Origin: Prorocentrum cordatum
Taxonomy: Eukaryota; Sar; Dinophyceae; Prorocentrales; Prorocentraceae
Assembly: GCA_963575745.1 (NCBI GenBank)
Contig: CAUYUJ010010373.1
Coordinates: forward strand, 5,001 to 27,500
DNA length: 22,500 bases
Direction of reading: 5' to 3'
Shown here piece after piece: positions 1-9,569 of the stretch (the stretch's first letter is position 1; every line of letters starts with the position of its first letter). Below the pieces are notes generated by a model. That model was given only the letters and a program-made list of their open reading frames with translations. It was not told the DNA's origin and searched no databases. Made by a program: the position numbers and the translations under genes.

Positions 1-523
1 GAATGCTGAGTAGCAGGCTTAGGCTGTCTGGGTGTAGGCTATATCGTTCACTGCGTGGTTAAACTTTACATACTGTGTAGGATATGTGGTGCAAGTGATG
101 CGGTGCAAGCTGAGTGGTGCAAGAAATGCAATGTAGACAGGGAGCACGATATGCGGTGCAAGCTATATGTGTAGTGCAAGTCAGTGCTGTTTATAAGCTC
201 CTTCCGCCACCGCTCCCCCGTTGTCGGGGGCTGCCTCTGTCTTCATGTGTGTCTTGTGCCCGCTCGGGGCGGAGGCGTGGCTCGTTGCGAGGGGCCGCAG
301 TAAGTTGTTCGGTGCTGAAGGGTAGGGTGGCGACGGGGAAAGCATGCAGCTCCTGTCCTAGTTTGATCGTTTGTGGACTTGATCGACATGCGGCTGCGCT
401 TGCTGCGAGAGCAGAAATGATCACGACTGCACTTGTTGCAAGTGGACCAGCATCGACTGTGCATGCGTCTCGCATTACGGATGGTTGCGTGTTCGAGGGG
501 GAGGGCGAGGCAGATAGATACGG
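1..523. other. non-coding stretch upstream of the GA tract
   Basis: I see no credible gene here. Open frames exist in several registers but have no recognisable motif and run into the downstream microsatellite, which argues that they are chance. The first 190 bases carry the degenerate TGCAA-type repeat listed separately. The remainder is mixed-composition DNA with no motif I can name. Confidence 0.5.
84..190 (+). repeat. degenerate GTGCAAG short repeat
   Basis: The hexamer GTGCAA recurs five times at roughly 15-60 base spacing (near 89, 102, 117, 157 and 175), embedded in diverged units such as GATATGCGGTGCAAGC. The unit near 147-182 resembles sequence near 13566-13605, where GATACGCGTGGTGCAAT is followed by TTATGTGAAG. 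This suggests a dispersed repeat family rather than a purely local tandem. Confidence 0.4.
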
Positions 524-528
524 GGATC

Positions 529-583
<55 letters not shown>

Positions 584-800
584 GAGAGAGAGAGATGAGA
601 GGGGGAGATAGATGGGGAGAGGGAGAGAGAGAGGGAGATATGTAGATAGCACGATAGGGAGAAGATGGAGACAGAGGGAGAGATATGGACATTGCGGATA
701 CAGAAGGAGAGCGCGAGAAAGAGAAAGCGGATGGAGCGAGAGATGGAGAGAGGGAGAGAGAGGGAGAGCGATAGCGAAGGAGGGAGCTGGCAAGCGACCC
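524..800 (+). repeat. GA-rich polypurine tract (GA microsatellite)
   Basis: A nearly pure (GA)n run starts around 531 and decays after about 600 into a purine-rich tract interrupted by GATA- and GGAGA-type units. It ends just before the transposase-like reading frame. Open frames through it encode only R/E repeats on one strand or S/L/P repeats on the other, so they are not genes. Confidence 0.9.
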
Positions 801-837
801 CGCGAGGTCGACGTTGCATTGCATTGGTAATGAGGGG

Positions 838-2119
838 CAGGTGTTAGATTGGACAGCTGTGCTGATAGATTTCAAGGCGGACTGGCCAGAGATGTTCACT
901 GGCATGGGGTCCCCCGCTCATAGGTCTGGACATCCCCCATGTATTCTATGTGGCCAGAGCCACGAGGAGATACTAGTACATACCATGGACGCCGTGATAC
1001 CCCACGCGCCTGGAGCATACGAAGATGAGTGCCGACAACAAGAGAAATGGGTTCTGATTGATTCACCAGAACTTCACAGAGCTATTCGTTTCAGGTTGGA
1101 CTACAAAACCACGTCGCGCGGACGGGCACTTACCCAAGACTTCCCAAAGTTGGGCCTGAAAGTTGGGGACCGCATTGAAGCTACACCGACGCTGCTCGAC
1201 GTTGATGAGTTCGACTCGTCGTCCGTGCCCCCAGCTAGATTAATACAATGTTGGAGGCAATCCGAGAAAGGGAGATGCTACCACAGGAATCCGCCACTAG
1301 ACCCGATTCTCGGAACTGGCATGCATACGTTCAGCCCGGACGAATTGCATACACCTCGGGGTGATGAAGGTTTTCGCGGCGTCGGTGGCGCCGGAAATGT
1401 TGGTGCGTAATGTGTTCAATGTGTCTGCAGACCTCCAGCCTGACAAAGTCAGGCTGGGCCTACAGAGGCCCCATGTAGAATTGACTGCACGCTACGACCA
1501 CCTGCGACAGACAGGCGTCCCAGAGCCCGCCATTACAAGGATTGGCCAGCTAACCCCTGGGGTGATCGGGACAAGGGCTGCGCCGACCATGTCCACCAAA
1601 GCGCAGGAGACTAAGTGGCATTGTTTGTTCATCATGTGGTTCCCCCCCCGAATTGTGGACAAACTAGCCCCGAGTAATCGTGGGAACGAGTTAATGGCTG
1701 CAGGGAACGCACTGGAACGGTTCAACAAACTGTTGTTAGAACATGGGCGAAAAGTCCCAGACGACGCGTGCGATGAGCTCAACCAGTTGCGTGTGTTGCA
1801 CTGCAACTTGCTGGAGTCAGCGCATGTGCACATCCTTCCAAAACACCACTTCTTCCGCCACATGGCGCAGCTCATCAGGAAGAAGGGCAACCCCCGCTAT
1901 TACAACTGCTACGCCGACGAAAAAATGAACGGCACGATCGCACTTGCGTGCAACGCTACACATCGGGCTCGCATCGAGCGGATGGTCTTCCGCAAGTTCG
2001 GCGACATGGAAATGAAAAAAACGATGATCGATTGGGGCGTTGCCGCCCCGACCCGCGTTGTTTCCACCTGTCGCGCACGGCCTGCGCGCGCGCATGGCGT
2101 ACGCACGCATGCAAAGTAA
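838..2119 (+). pseudogene. transposase-like dinoflagellate repeat-family protein, 5'-truncated and frameshifted
   Basis: Two overlapping frames make one protein. The first (to about 1351) holds DWPEMF, a CILC zinc-knuckle-like pair and a stretch ending PDELHT. The second (from about 1352, stop 2117-2119) begins HLGVMKVFAAS and holds PKHHFFRHM followed by GNPRYYNCYADEKMN. The family as I recall it reads through with a DxLHTLxLGV-type motif, so a one-base frame change falls inside that motif near 1351. No ATG precedes DWPE, so the 5' end is missing or lies in another exon. The arrangement of CxxC, D-x-L-H, then H...H and an acidic pair recalls DDE transposases of the CACTA/tnp2 type; that is inference, not proof. 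The gene is bracketed by GA tracts. It could also be an unrelated dinoflagellate-specific multicopy protein. Confidence 0.5.
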
Positions 2120-2226
2120 CGTCTATATATGTGTATATACTATAAATATATATTAAGAAAGCGGTGGAGATGCAGAGAGAGGGGGGGAATCGATGGAGGG
2201 AGGGAACGGGAGAGATAGAGAGTGAG

Positions 2227-2260
<34 letters not shown>

Positions 2261-2525
2261 ACAGAAACGCGAGAGAAGGAGAAGGAGCGATACCGAGCGA
2301 AGGGAACACAGTTGGAGAGCGCGAGGGGGCACGAGAGGGAGAAAGAGAGAGAACGAGAGCGATATATCTATAGAGAGAGATAGAGAGAGAGGGAGAGCAA
2401 CACAGAGATCGATATAAATGTACACGGTACGTAGCTACACATATACGCGAATATAGACACAGGGAGAGCGGGGGGGGGGGCGAGAGAGAGAGAGATATAT
2501 AGAGAGAGATGGGATGGGGAAGAGA
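2120..2525 (+). repeat. AT-rich link followed by second GA-rich polypurine tract
   Basis: Immediately after the pseudogene stop there is a short TATATA-rich link (2124-2155). About 360 bases of purine-rich DNA follow, with a clean (GA)n core at 2230-2257 and GATA-type interruptions. Its orientation (purines on the + strand) matches the tract upstream of the gene, so the two tracts flank the coding remnant in direct orientation. Confidence 0.85.
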
Positions 2526-3555
2526 CTGCAGGGATACAGAGAGGGCGTGGACCCTTGGCATGGTGATTTGAAGACCGAGACCTGCAGATGTTGCACGACG
2601 AATTGCGTGCCAACGACAAGTCAGCCGCAACCGCCGAAGATTCGGCGTCGGAGGTTTGGGAGTGGGGTTTGGATGGCAAAAGGAGGGAGGACATGCATAA
2701 TGAGAACATGTGGCAGATAGAAACGAAGAGGGAATGGGCGAGGAGGTAGTGTGGAAAAGAAGGAAGAAATGGTGCCGACGTGCATAATGCACTGCGACTG
2801 ACCGCATCGTTTCTGGATCAGACGGGCTCTAGCCAGCCGTGGTGAGACAATATATGGCACGACAGGACGTGCACGGGCGAGTCAACCTACACGACATCCC
2901 CCGACCCCCCCCCTCCCCCCCCCGTTTCCTCCCAGCAAGGCCAGCTCGCGGCTTCAGGGGCCCACCCGTCGCCTCCCTCTTCTCGCTCTCCCTCGCTCCG
3001 TCGCCAGATTCGGGGCACTCGCTAGGACCTCTGTACAAGGGCGTCATCAAAGCGAACAAACGGTGGTGATGCACCGACAGGCACCGTAGGATTCGATGAT
3101 TCGACGCCCTGTGAAATCATATCGTCGCCACCGTAATTGTTGGTGCATGGCCCACCTCCTCCGCGTTCCCCGTGTCCATACTCGGCCTTCCCAATCCCTA
3201 TACATCCTTCTCCCCCCAAGGTTTCGGGCAGTCCCCCCATCTATCCAATGTGTGTCATAGTGCCTCGTGCAGTGATCTTGTTATCATACTCAGCGCACGT
3301 TGCACCTTCGAAGTGTCGGGCGCTCACGTTGCCCATTGCACTCCTTTCAACTGTACTCTCGGTGGCAATGTGCATCCGTGGTTGCAGGGGCTTGGCCCAC
3401 GCGTGACCTCTCGCGTACAGGGTGGGTTGGCCAGCGATATCCGCCATGTTGCATGGAGGCGTCACTTGTTCGATTTGACTGCGTTGAGTCACGCTGTGTT
3501 GGTACATCTTCTCCCTCGGCGCTCGCCCTTTTCCCTCGCGCGTCAGCGCGTGTAG
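2526..3555. other. non-coding stretch, no recognised gene
   Basis: Several open frames of 60-127 codons occur on both strands but overlap each other and show no motif I recognise. A C-rich run lies near 2899-2935. I see no repeats of note and no splice-consistent coding stretch. Confidence 0.45.
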
Positions 3556-3810
3556 CAGGGGGTCGACTGGGCCAGGGGGTCGGCTGGGACTGCGCGCGGG
3601 ACCGTCGGCTCCATTGGGGGCATGCTGGGACTGCGCGCGGACAGGACTGCGCGCGGACAGTCGGTCCCCAGGGGGTCGGCTGAGGCTGCGCGCGGGGCCG
3701 TCGGCTCCATTGGGGGTCGGCTGGGACTGCAATCCCAACCGACCCCCAATGGCGCTGACCCTGGGGACCGACGGTCCGCGCGCAGCCCTTGTCTACCCCC
3801 TGAGAGCCGA
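3556..3810. repeat. GC-rich direct and inverted repeat cluster
   Basis: Diverged copies of a unit beginning GGGGGTCGGCTGGGACTG and ending GTCGGCTCCATTG occur in direct orientation from about 3575, 3671 and 3712, with a shortened unit between them. At 3711-3748 the sequence folds back: TGGGGGTCGGCTGGGA (3711-3726) pairs with TCCCAACCGACCCCCA (3733-3748) with a single mismatch and a 6-base loop. Beyond 3750 the unit continues in inverted orientation (GACGGTCCGCGCGCAGC), so the imperfect palindrome extends to about 3805. The R/P/S/A-rich open frames across it are repeat artefacts. Confidence 0.75.
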
Positions 3811-4396
3811 CGGCCCCGCACACGTGTGTCAATCAGCCAGTCAGTCACCTCCTCTTCCTCCTCACCATCCCCCTCCTCCACCGCGCACTCGCCCCGCTCG
3901 CCCATCAAGTGTGCGCCCCCCGCCCCGCGAGTGCAGTTCCCATCCCTGGCACAATGTGTTTGCTTGCTTTGTTATGCCAGGCGATGAGTATACGCCGCCT
4001 CGGCATACCCGATGGCGATCGTGGGCATATCTGCGATGCACGGCCGATCTATCTATTCGAGGTGCTGCAGTTGCCAATGCTCATGTATGCACTGCTCTCG
4101 ATGCGCGGTCACCCTGTCTGCGCACCCCTCTCAACGACGATGGCGGCGAACTCAGAAACGGTTTGAGGTGGCAACGCTCTGGGCTCAGGCGACGACGACT
4201 GACGACGACGACGACGACGGCGATGGCGACGACCGCGGCGACGAAAAGGTGCTCGCGGTGAGGCACGCGGGCGCCACGCACACGCACGTGGATGAGGCGC
4301 CACGGGGCTAGCGCCGCCGATTCTGCAGACCTCCCCGCCACCCCCCTCCTCGTCCTCATCATCTTCACCAGTGTATCTGCATTTCCTCATGCACAT
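3811..4396. other. non-coding stretch with a short GAC microsatellite
   Basis: This is mixed-composition DNA. A CCTCCT-rich run sits at 3847-3890 and a (GAC)n/(GGC) trinucleotide run at 4190-4243. Overlapping open frames on both strands have no recognisable domain. Confidence 0.5.
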
Positions 4397-4559
4397 CGAC
4401 GTGCATCAACCATCCAACCATGCACCCAACCATCAACCACCCATACATGTCTCTCCCAGGGATCTCCCTCCCAACCATCAACCATGGATCTCCCTCCCAA
4501 CCATCCAACCATCCAACCAGAGATCTCCCTCCCAACCATCAACCACCCATACATGTCTC
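4397..4559 (+). repeat. CAACCATC / GATCTCCCTCCCAACCAT minisatellite
   Basis: GATCTCCCTCCCAACCAT occurs three times exactly (4461-4478, 4487-4504, 4522-4539). A 29-base segment, CCCAACCATCAACCACC followed by CATACATGTCTC, occurs exactly twice (4425-4453 and 4531-4559). The local unit CCAACCATC is repeated within each copy. The structure is that of a young, partly homogenised minisatellite. Confidence 0.85.
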
Positions 4560-4712
4560 GTATTCCTCACCAACCTCCTCCTCCTCCTCTTCGTCTTATC
4601 TACTAACTCCCCCTCATCCTCATCCACAACTCTCTCGTCGCCCTCATCTTCTTCCTTAGCCCCCCCCGCCCCCCTCTTCTCATCAACGCCACCATCCGTT
4701 GCAAACACATCC

Positions 4713-4769
4713 GGAACTCATCGCAACTCATCGGTTTAGATGAGGCCGAGATGAGTCAGGATGAGTTCC
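4713..4769. repeat. nested inverted repeat
   Basis: GGAACTCATC (4713-4722) pairs perfectly with GATGAGTTCC (4760-4769). An inner pair, ACTCATCGG (4726-4734) and CCGAGATGAGT (4746-4756), allows a second stem with a small bulge and a loop around TTTAGATGAGG. It probably arose from local duplication and inversion of an ACTCATC unit. Confidence 0.6.
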
Positions 4770-6045
4770 ACGCCTCGCTCAAAGTCCCCCTCCTCTAGAG
4801 CTTCCCGCTCCGAGCCTTCGCAGCCATCAGCCCTCTCCCTTCGCCCTGCATGCTGCGTTCCTCTTCCTTCTCGCGCTCCTCGCCACCGAAAGGGGTGATG
4901 GGAGGTGCGCCGCTGCCAACTATATGGACGGGGCCTCCCACCGACGTGGCCGTTCCCCCGTCCATCCCCTAATTAACGCTTGCATTTGCCAGGCGTCAGT
5001 CCGTGCATATGTGGCAGATTTGAGGTTCGGCCCCCTCCCCCCCAAAACAGAGGCGTTCTGGATACGGGTAAAAGTTTGGCCCCTAGGGGCTCGATTTCTA
5101 GCGGCGCCTCAGCCTTGCGGCGCTCCTTCCCAGGACGCCCAACACCCGCTGGATCTCAGGTGCCTCGATGCGCCCGTTTGAAACGCAACGCGCCTCGTGT
5201 TCAAAACGTCCGCGCGCGCTGGCTCCACGTATCGGACCGCGTGTTGGCGAATGTTTCGCGTCGGACCTATTTCAGACTACGCATTGAGCCCCGCATCGAT
5301 GCGATACGTGTTGCGCGTTGCGTATCGGGGCAGCTAAGCACGGGATCTGTAATATGCTGCCCGCATGTGTCACGAGACGTCTGGCACTGTTTAAATGCTA
5401 TCACGCGGCTCCCCCGCGAGATAGCCTGTGCGAACGTATCCGAATACCACGCGGCTTTCTCGCGAGGCATGTTCTCCGACCCCCTCCAAGGTCTCCTCAT
5501 GTAAAGCCTCAGCCGTGCGTCCCATCCGATGAATTCCGATCCCCTCCCCTCCCCCCCGCTCCCCCTCGAAAGCGCTCTCTCGAGGCGACGGGGGGGTGTT
5601 CCGCTTCGCCGCACACCATAGCATGACACCCCAATCCCTCCCGCCCTCCCCCTCCCCTGGCGCTGGAGGTCTCTGTTACGGGTGGCATCTTGAAGTTTTG
5701 AGGCTGCCCTTTTTCAGTTTTCATTTCCCCTGTTTCGTTCCCCTGCGCCCCGCGCCAGCCGAGGCGCGAACGATCGAAACCCGAAACTTGTTGCACGCAA
5801 TCCTCCACTCTCCTAATTCTAGGGTGTGCAGGGGTGGCGCGCGTCCGCGGCGTGCTGAAATTACGCACAGCGTTGCAAGTGGAGGAAATGGTGCGCCCCC
5901 TCTGTCGCGGGATCATCGTCGCCCCACCGCCCCCCCTCCCTCTCTCTCCTCCTATGCCATCCTCATCCACTTCCTCTTAAGCTCCCCCCTCCCGTGCGCG
6001 GCCTAGGTCTCGGAACCGACGCCTGGAAGAGGGCGCAGTGGTGAG
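4770..6045. other. non-coding stretch, no recognised gene
   Basis: No open frame here carries a recognisable motif. Small structures seen are a 12-base perfect palindrome GCCCCTAGGGGC at 5079-5090, and two copies of an ACGCGGCT...CGCGAG hairpin-forming unit about 45 bases apart (5403-5420 and 5449-5466). C-rich pyrimidine runs lie at 5538-5570 and 5638-5660. Confidence 0.45.
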
Positions 6046-6335
6046 GGGGAATGGGGGAGGAGGAAGAAAATAATGAAAGCGAGGAGGAGGAGGAGGAGGA
6101 GGAGGAGGGCGAGGAGGAAAAGGAGGAGGAGGAGGGGGATAAGGAAAATGAGGAGGAGAAAGATGAGGAGGAGGAGGAGAAAAATGAAGAGAGGAGAGGG
6201 CGAAGGCGAGGGCGAGGGTGAGAGGAGGAGGAGAGGAAGAAACTGAATGGGAAAAGGTGGAAAAGAGGGGGAGGATGAGGACGAGGAGGATGGGGACGAT
6301 GAGAAGGAGGAGGAGGAGGAGGAGGAGAAAATGAT
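6046..6335 (+). repeat. GGA/GAA polypurine tract
   Basis: About 290 bases are almost entirely purine on the + strand, dominated by GAGGAG triplets with GAAAA and GGGCGA interruptions. The opposite strand reads as poly S/P/F/L frames, which are compositional artefacts. Confidence 0.9.
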
Positions 6336-6482
6336 GGCGTTCGACGAGCCGACGCACGTCAACCCACTCATGTCGACGCCGTGGCGCTGCACCCGCGCAT
6401 TCGATGGAAAAGCTCGCGGACCGCTGGCTCTCTCGGACCTTTCTGGCTCGCTCCTCGAAGCTCTAAAGCTCGCCGACACTTG

Positions 6483-6509
<27 letters not shown>
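6483..6509. repeat. TA dinucleotide microsatellite
   Basis: An uninterrupted (TA)n run of 27 bases. It is followed by about 330 bases of AT-richer DNA with no gene seen. Confidence 0.95.
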
Positions 6510-6513
<4 letters not shown>

Positions 6514-6947
6514 GCCCCTCTTTCTCTCGATCCTTCTCGGATCAGTCTTTGAATCCTCTAGCAAGCTAGATGGTTTCAAGCAGGACACGCGCGGTCGACA
6601 CCGTCGTGCCGTGTACTATTGCACGCGCTGCAGATCGAAGAAAAGGAGCCGCTGCGCACACCTAGATGGTGTATTTATGATACTATATAGTTGGTGCATA
6701 TATGGCATGTATGGTGTGTACGTTGTAATGTATACGCTATAATATAAATATACCAGATCAACGATGTATATGCTATGTATGCTAGATTACAACGTCATGC
6801 ACCATCATCACACAAACATCATCACCCGTAACATACGCTCACACATCATAACCAAAATGTAGTCCTTACCGCCACAACCCCGGACACACACCAAAACGTA
6901 GTCCTCATCTTCAAAATCGCGTGCACCCCGAAAAACGAGGTCTTCAG
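6510..6947. other. AT-richer non-coding DNA with short repeat before the first visible exon
   Basis: No gene is seen. Near the right end, CCAAAAYGTAGTCCTYA recurs at about 6852 and 6893, with a weaker third copy (GAAAAACGAGGTCTTCAG) at about 6930. That third copy ends in the TTCAG that would serve as the acceptor of the exon at 6948. If the downstream gene model is right, this stretch is intron. Confidence 0.4.
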
Positions 6948-8837
6948 GACCTCTGGGCGGTTCTCTTCCGGATCCGGTGCGAGTGCATCTTTGTTGGGCC
7001 AGCCCCGAGAGCTTTCCTGATTGCAGCCCGGGGCATTCCCGACGGCTTTCTTTTGGCTGCGGAGACGGCGCTGCCGAAGCTCCTGCAGCTCAACGCGTGC
7101 ATCAACGAATACTTCGACAGCTCCTTCTGCTCGCATCGCGGTCGCCTACGGCGAACCACTCCGAGAGGGTTTCGGGCCGTCTTGGAGAATTCTCGGAGGC
7201 CTCTGGGCCTTTCGTGGACCATCCCGAGGTCATCGGCCGTCTTGGGTGTATATCGGGGCCGTCTTGGCTGGCTCGGCGGCGTTCCACCGGGAGCGCCCTG
7301 GGGCGCCAGACACGTTTGCCCGTGGGCCCGTTGACTTCATCGAGGCTGAGCGCCGACCTCGTGCCCCGAGCACGGTGGCGGATATTCCACAGTGCTTGCC
7401 GTGCACATGGCGTTTGTGCCTGACACGCGCGCGGTCCGAATCCAAGGTGCCGCCAGAGGAGCTCGCGAACTACGAGTGGAGGTCCAGGTGCCGCGTGCTC
7501 GCGGAGGCCACGATGGCAGCTGAGTCTGCGCTGATGACCAACATGTTCGGTTGGCTGGAGCGGCGCGGCCTGCCTGGCGAGCATGAGTCGCACGCGCCCC
7601 GCGCGCAGCGCCGCATCCTCGTCGCCGTCGACTGGTCCAGCATCAGCGACCGAGCAGGTGCACTGCTCGGTCAGAGCCCAGCCACCACCGGTTTATTTGT
7701 TTGGTTCCCCCCGCAGGGGCGAAGGGGCATGGCGCGAAGAGGAGCGCGGCCGCGCGCCCTGGCGGGCGCGGAGAGCGGACTTCTGCCGCGACCACGCTGA
7801 CCTAATAGGCCGGCTGAACGCGCCCCGCGGCCCACCCGAGGAGCCGCAAGGCGCGCCTCCCGCGCCGGCGCTTGGAGAGCGCGGGCGCGACCTCCTGCGG
7901 ACCGCCGTGGCTCAGTCTGCCGCGTCCTTCCAGGACGCGCTCGCGAAGGGCCCAGACAGCGCGCGCGATTGGCGCGGGCCCCTCTCTTCGCCAGGGGTTC
8001 TCCGCGCGAAAGGCGTCTGGGAGGGCGCGTTCGGCGCGCAGCCGCCGCGCCCCGTGCTCGCTCGGGTTGTGCGTTGAGCAGGGCCTCAGCTCGACGCCGC
8101 GCCCGGGTGGCATCTCGCGGCCTTCGGCCCGCCCCGCCGCCACTCTGGGTCGCGAGCGAGACCCTCCCAGAGCATTTCGGAAATATTTCGGGTGCCTTCT
8201 CGGGGGCCTCTTAGCTGCATTCCAGGAGATGCGAGAAATCCCCCTGGAGCGATTGACCACGCGCCACGTCGCGCCCCGGGGCGCGGCGGCGGATAATTAC
8301 AGGAGCCGCGAGGCTTTTAAGCGGGAAATTAAACGACTGCGACGCTGGCACAATAGTCCCAGGCGCCTGGCGCGCCGCCGCCGCGGCATCCCGAGGGTCG
8401 GCCCAGCCTGTGCCCAGGAGGTGCGCGGGCAAAGATGCGTCTTTAATTCGAAGCTGCGGCGGCATTACAGCCGCTCTCTCAAGTCGCGACGCCCGAGCGG
8501 CTTGCTCGCGCGGCAAGAGTGCGCCGAGGGCTTGCGGGCCGCCGGCATTGACCCTCGATCCGGCACCGCCCCAGTCGGACAGTCTTGGGCCGTCACGGTT
8601 CCGCACTGGCCACCCGAAACTAAGACAGTAGGAGAGAAAGCTTTCAAGCTTTTTGCCGACTTGTCATTCCTGCGGTTCTTGCGCATGCACTTCCACTGTT
8701 CGGCGTTGCCCGCGTGGGTCGACGATGACGTCGTGTATTTCCAGCAGAGCGAACGCGCCCGTCTCATGCTCCAGCCCGAGATAGCTCTGCGGCTGGAGCA
8801 AGAGTTGGCGGACGCCGCTCGCCAGAGTTCGCAGTGA
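6948..8837 (+). CDS. probable spliced host gene, 3' four exons, product unknown
   Basis: Four stretches with high GC at codon third positions lie in different frames and join through phase-matched GT-AG introns. The exons are 6948-7140, 7310-7634, 7717-8065 and 8226-8837, ending in TGA. The summed length is 1479 bases, a multiple of three, giving about 492 residues. Acceptors read TTCAG, GCCAG, CCGCAG and TTCCAG, and three of the four are followed by G, as is common in dinoflagellates. The first exon starts at an acceptor, so 5' exons are missing. The protein opens with a hydrophobic stretch (AFLIAARGIPDGFLLAAETA), becomes acidic/basic in the middle, and ends with a helical-looking segment (IALRLEQELADAARQ). 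I recognise no domain. A further intron inside 8400-8620, where codon use is less even, is possible. Splice sites were chosen by eye. Confidence 0.45.
7141..7309 (+). other. predicted intron 1 (169 bases, phase 1)
   Basis: GT at 7141 and AG at 7308-7309 connect the frame of exon 6948-7140 to that of 7310-7634. The interior is a degenerate repeat built from CTTGG, TTCTCGGAGG and GGGCCGTCTTGG units. The same style occurs in intron 3 and in the non-coding DNA after the gene. Confidence 0.45.
7635..7716 (+). other. predicted intron 2 (82 bases, phase 2) with perfect hairpin
   Basis: GT at 7635 and the strong pyrimidine-rich acceptor ending CCCCCCGCAG at 7716 restore frame between exons 2 and 3. 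The only other nearby GT donors (7658, 7670) give the wrong phase. Inside, GACCGAGCAG (7648-7657) pairs perfectly with CTGCTCGGTC (7663-7672) around a 5-base loop. Confidence 0.5.
8066..8225 (+). other. predicted intron 3 (160 bases, phase 0)
   Basis: The acceptor TAGCTGCATTCCAG, ending at 8225, is clear. The donor is the last in-frame GT before the frame closes at 8075-8077, so an earlier donor cannot be excluded. The 3' half contains TTTCGGAAATATTTCGGG and CTCGGGGGCCTC, resembling intron 1. Confidence 0.4.
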
Positions 8838-9569
8838 GCTGCAGGTTGGCGCAATGCCATTTTGAATGAGTGATTTGTTGCAGGGGCGACGGCGACACTG
8901 CCCTACCTCCCGTGGTTGGGCCTGCCGCTAACTCTTGTATTGGGTCAGCCCCGCCACCGTGCCTGGGTTCGTGGTCATGGGCTTCTCGGATGTTCGTCGA
9001 GATGTCGCGGGGGACCTTTTCGGAAACCTCTTGGAGACAGTGGCGTATCTCTTGGGGGTCGTCACGGGGCCTCTAGGGTGGCCCGGGGGCTTCTTGGGGG
9101 GTGGGTTCTTGGGAGATTCTCGGGGCCTCCCGGCGGCATCTTGGGGCGGGCGGTTCGCGCTGTCGGTTCGAGCTCAGACCTGGTAAGCACGCGACGAGGA
9201 TTTCAGCTTGGGGCATTAGGCAGGGGACCTGGGGGCATTCCAACTTGCGCCTCAGAGCGCGGTGGCGGATTCGGCCACCCTGTGCGTCTTCCTCTCCTCG
9301 CACTCCTCCTCGCTCATCGGCCGCCGCGTCAGCGAACTACGTGCCAGCCCATGGAAAACGCACCTGTCATCTCAAGTTTGCCAGGCCTTCTCCCCCCCAT
9401 CGACTTCCTTTTCCCCAGAGTTGGGTCTTCGGAAGTCTTCGGCGATCCTCGGGAGTCGCCGAAGGTTCTCGGAAGCTCTCGTAAGTTTCGTCGGAAGTTC
9501 TCGAATCCTCGAGGGCTCTCGGAGGCCCTTGGAGGCTCCCGGGAGCTTTCGGAGGTCCTCAGAGGTTCT
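8838..9569. other. non-coding DNA with TCGGAAG-type degenerate repeats
   Basis: No credible gene is visible. The long frame running through to 10043 is low-complexity. Two sub-fields (about 9010-9140 and 9420-9569) are built from short drifting units such as TCGGAAGTTCTC, CTCGGAGG and CTTGGGGG, the same style as the predicted introns 1 and 3. A short stretch near 9255-9300 resembles sequence in exon 2 (GGTGGCGGAT), but too briefly to call a paralogous exon. Confidence 0.45.

Noticed and set aside
243-905. Minus-strand Ser/Leu/Pro-rich open frames over the first GA tract
   Set aside because: They arise from CTCTCT translation and overlap the opposite-strand transposase-like frame.
8856-8864. 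GCCATTTTG as a second spliced-leader relic
   Set aside because: Only nine bases match; both sides diverge at once, which is near chance level for this window.
9254-9360. A second copy of exon 2 (shared GGTGGCGGAT and GCGAACTACG)
   Set aside because: The shared blocks are only 10-20 bases and the intervening sequence does not align; too weak to call a paralogous exon.
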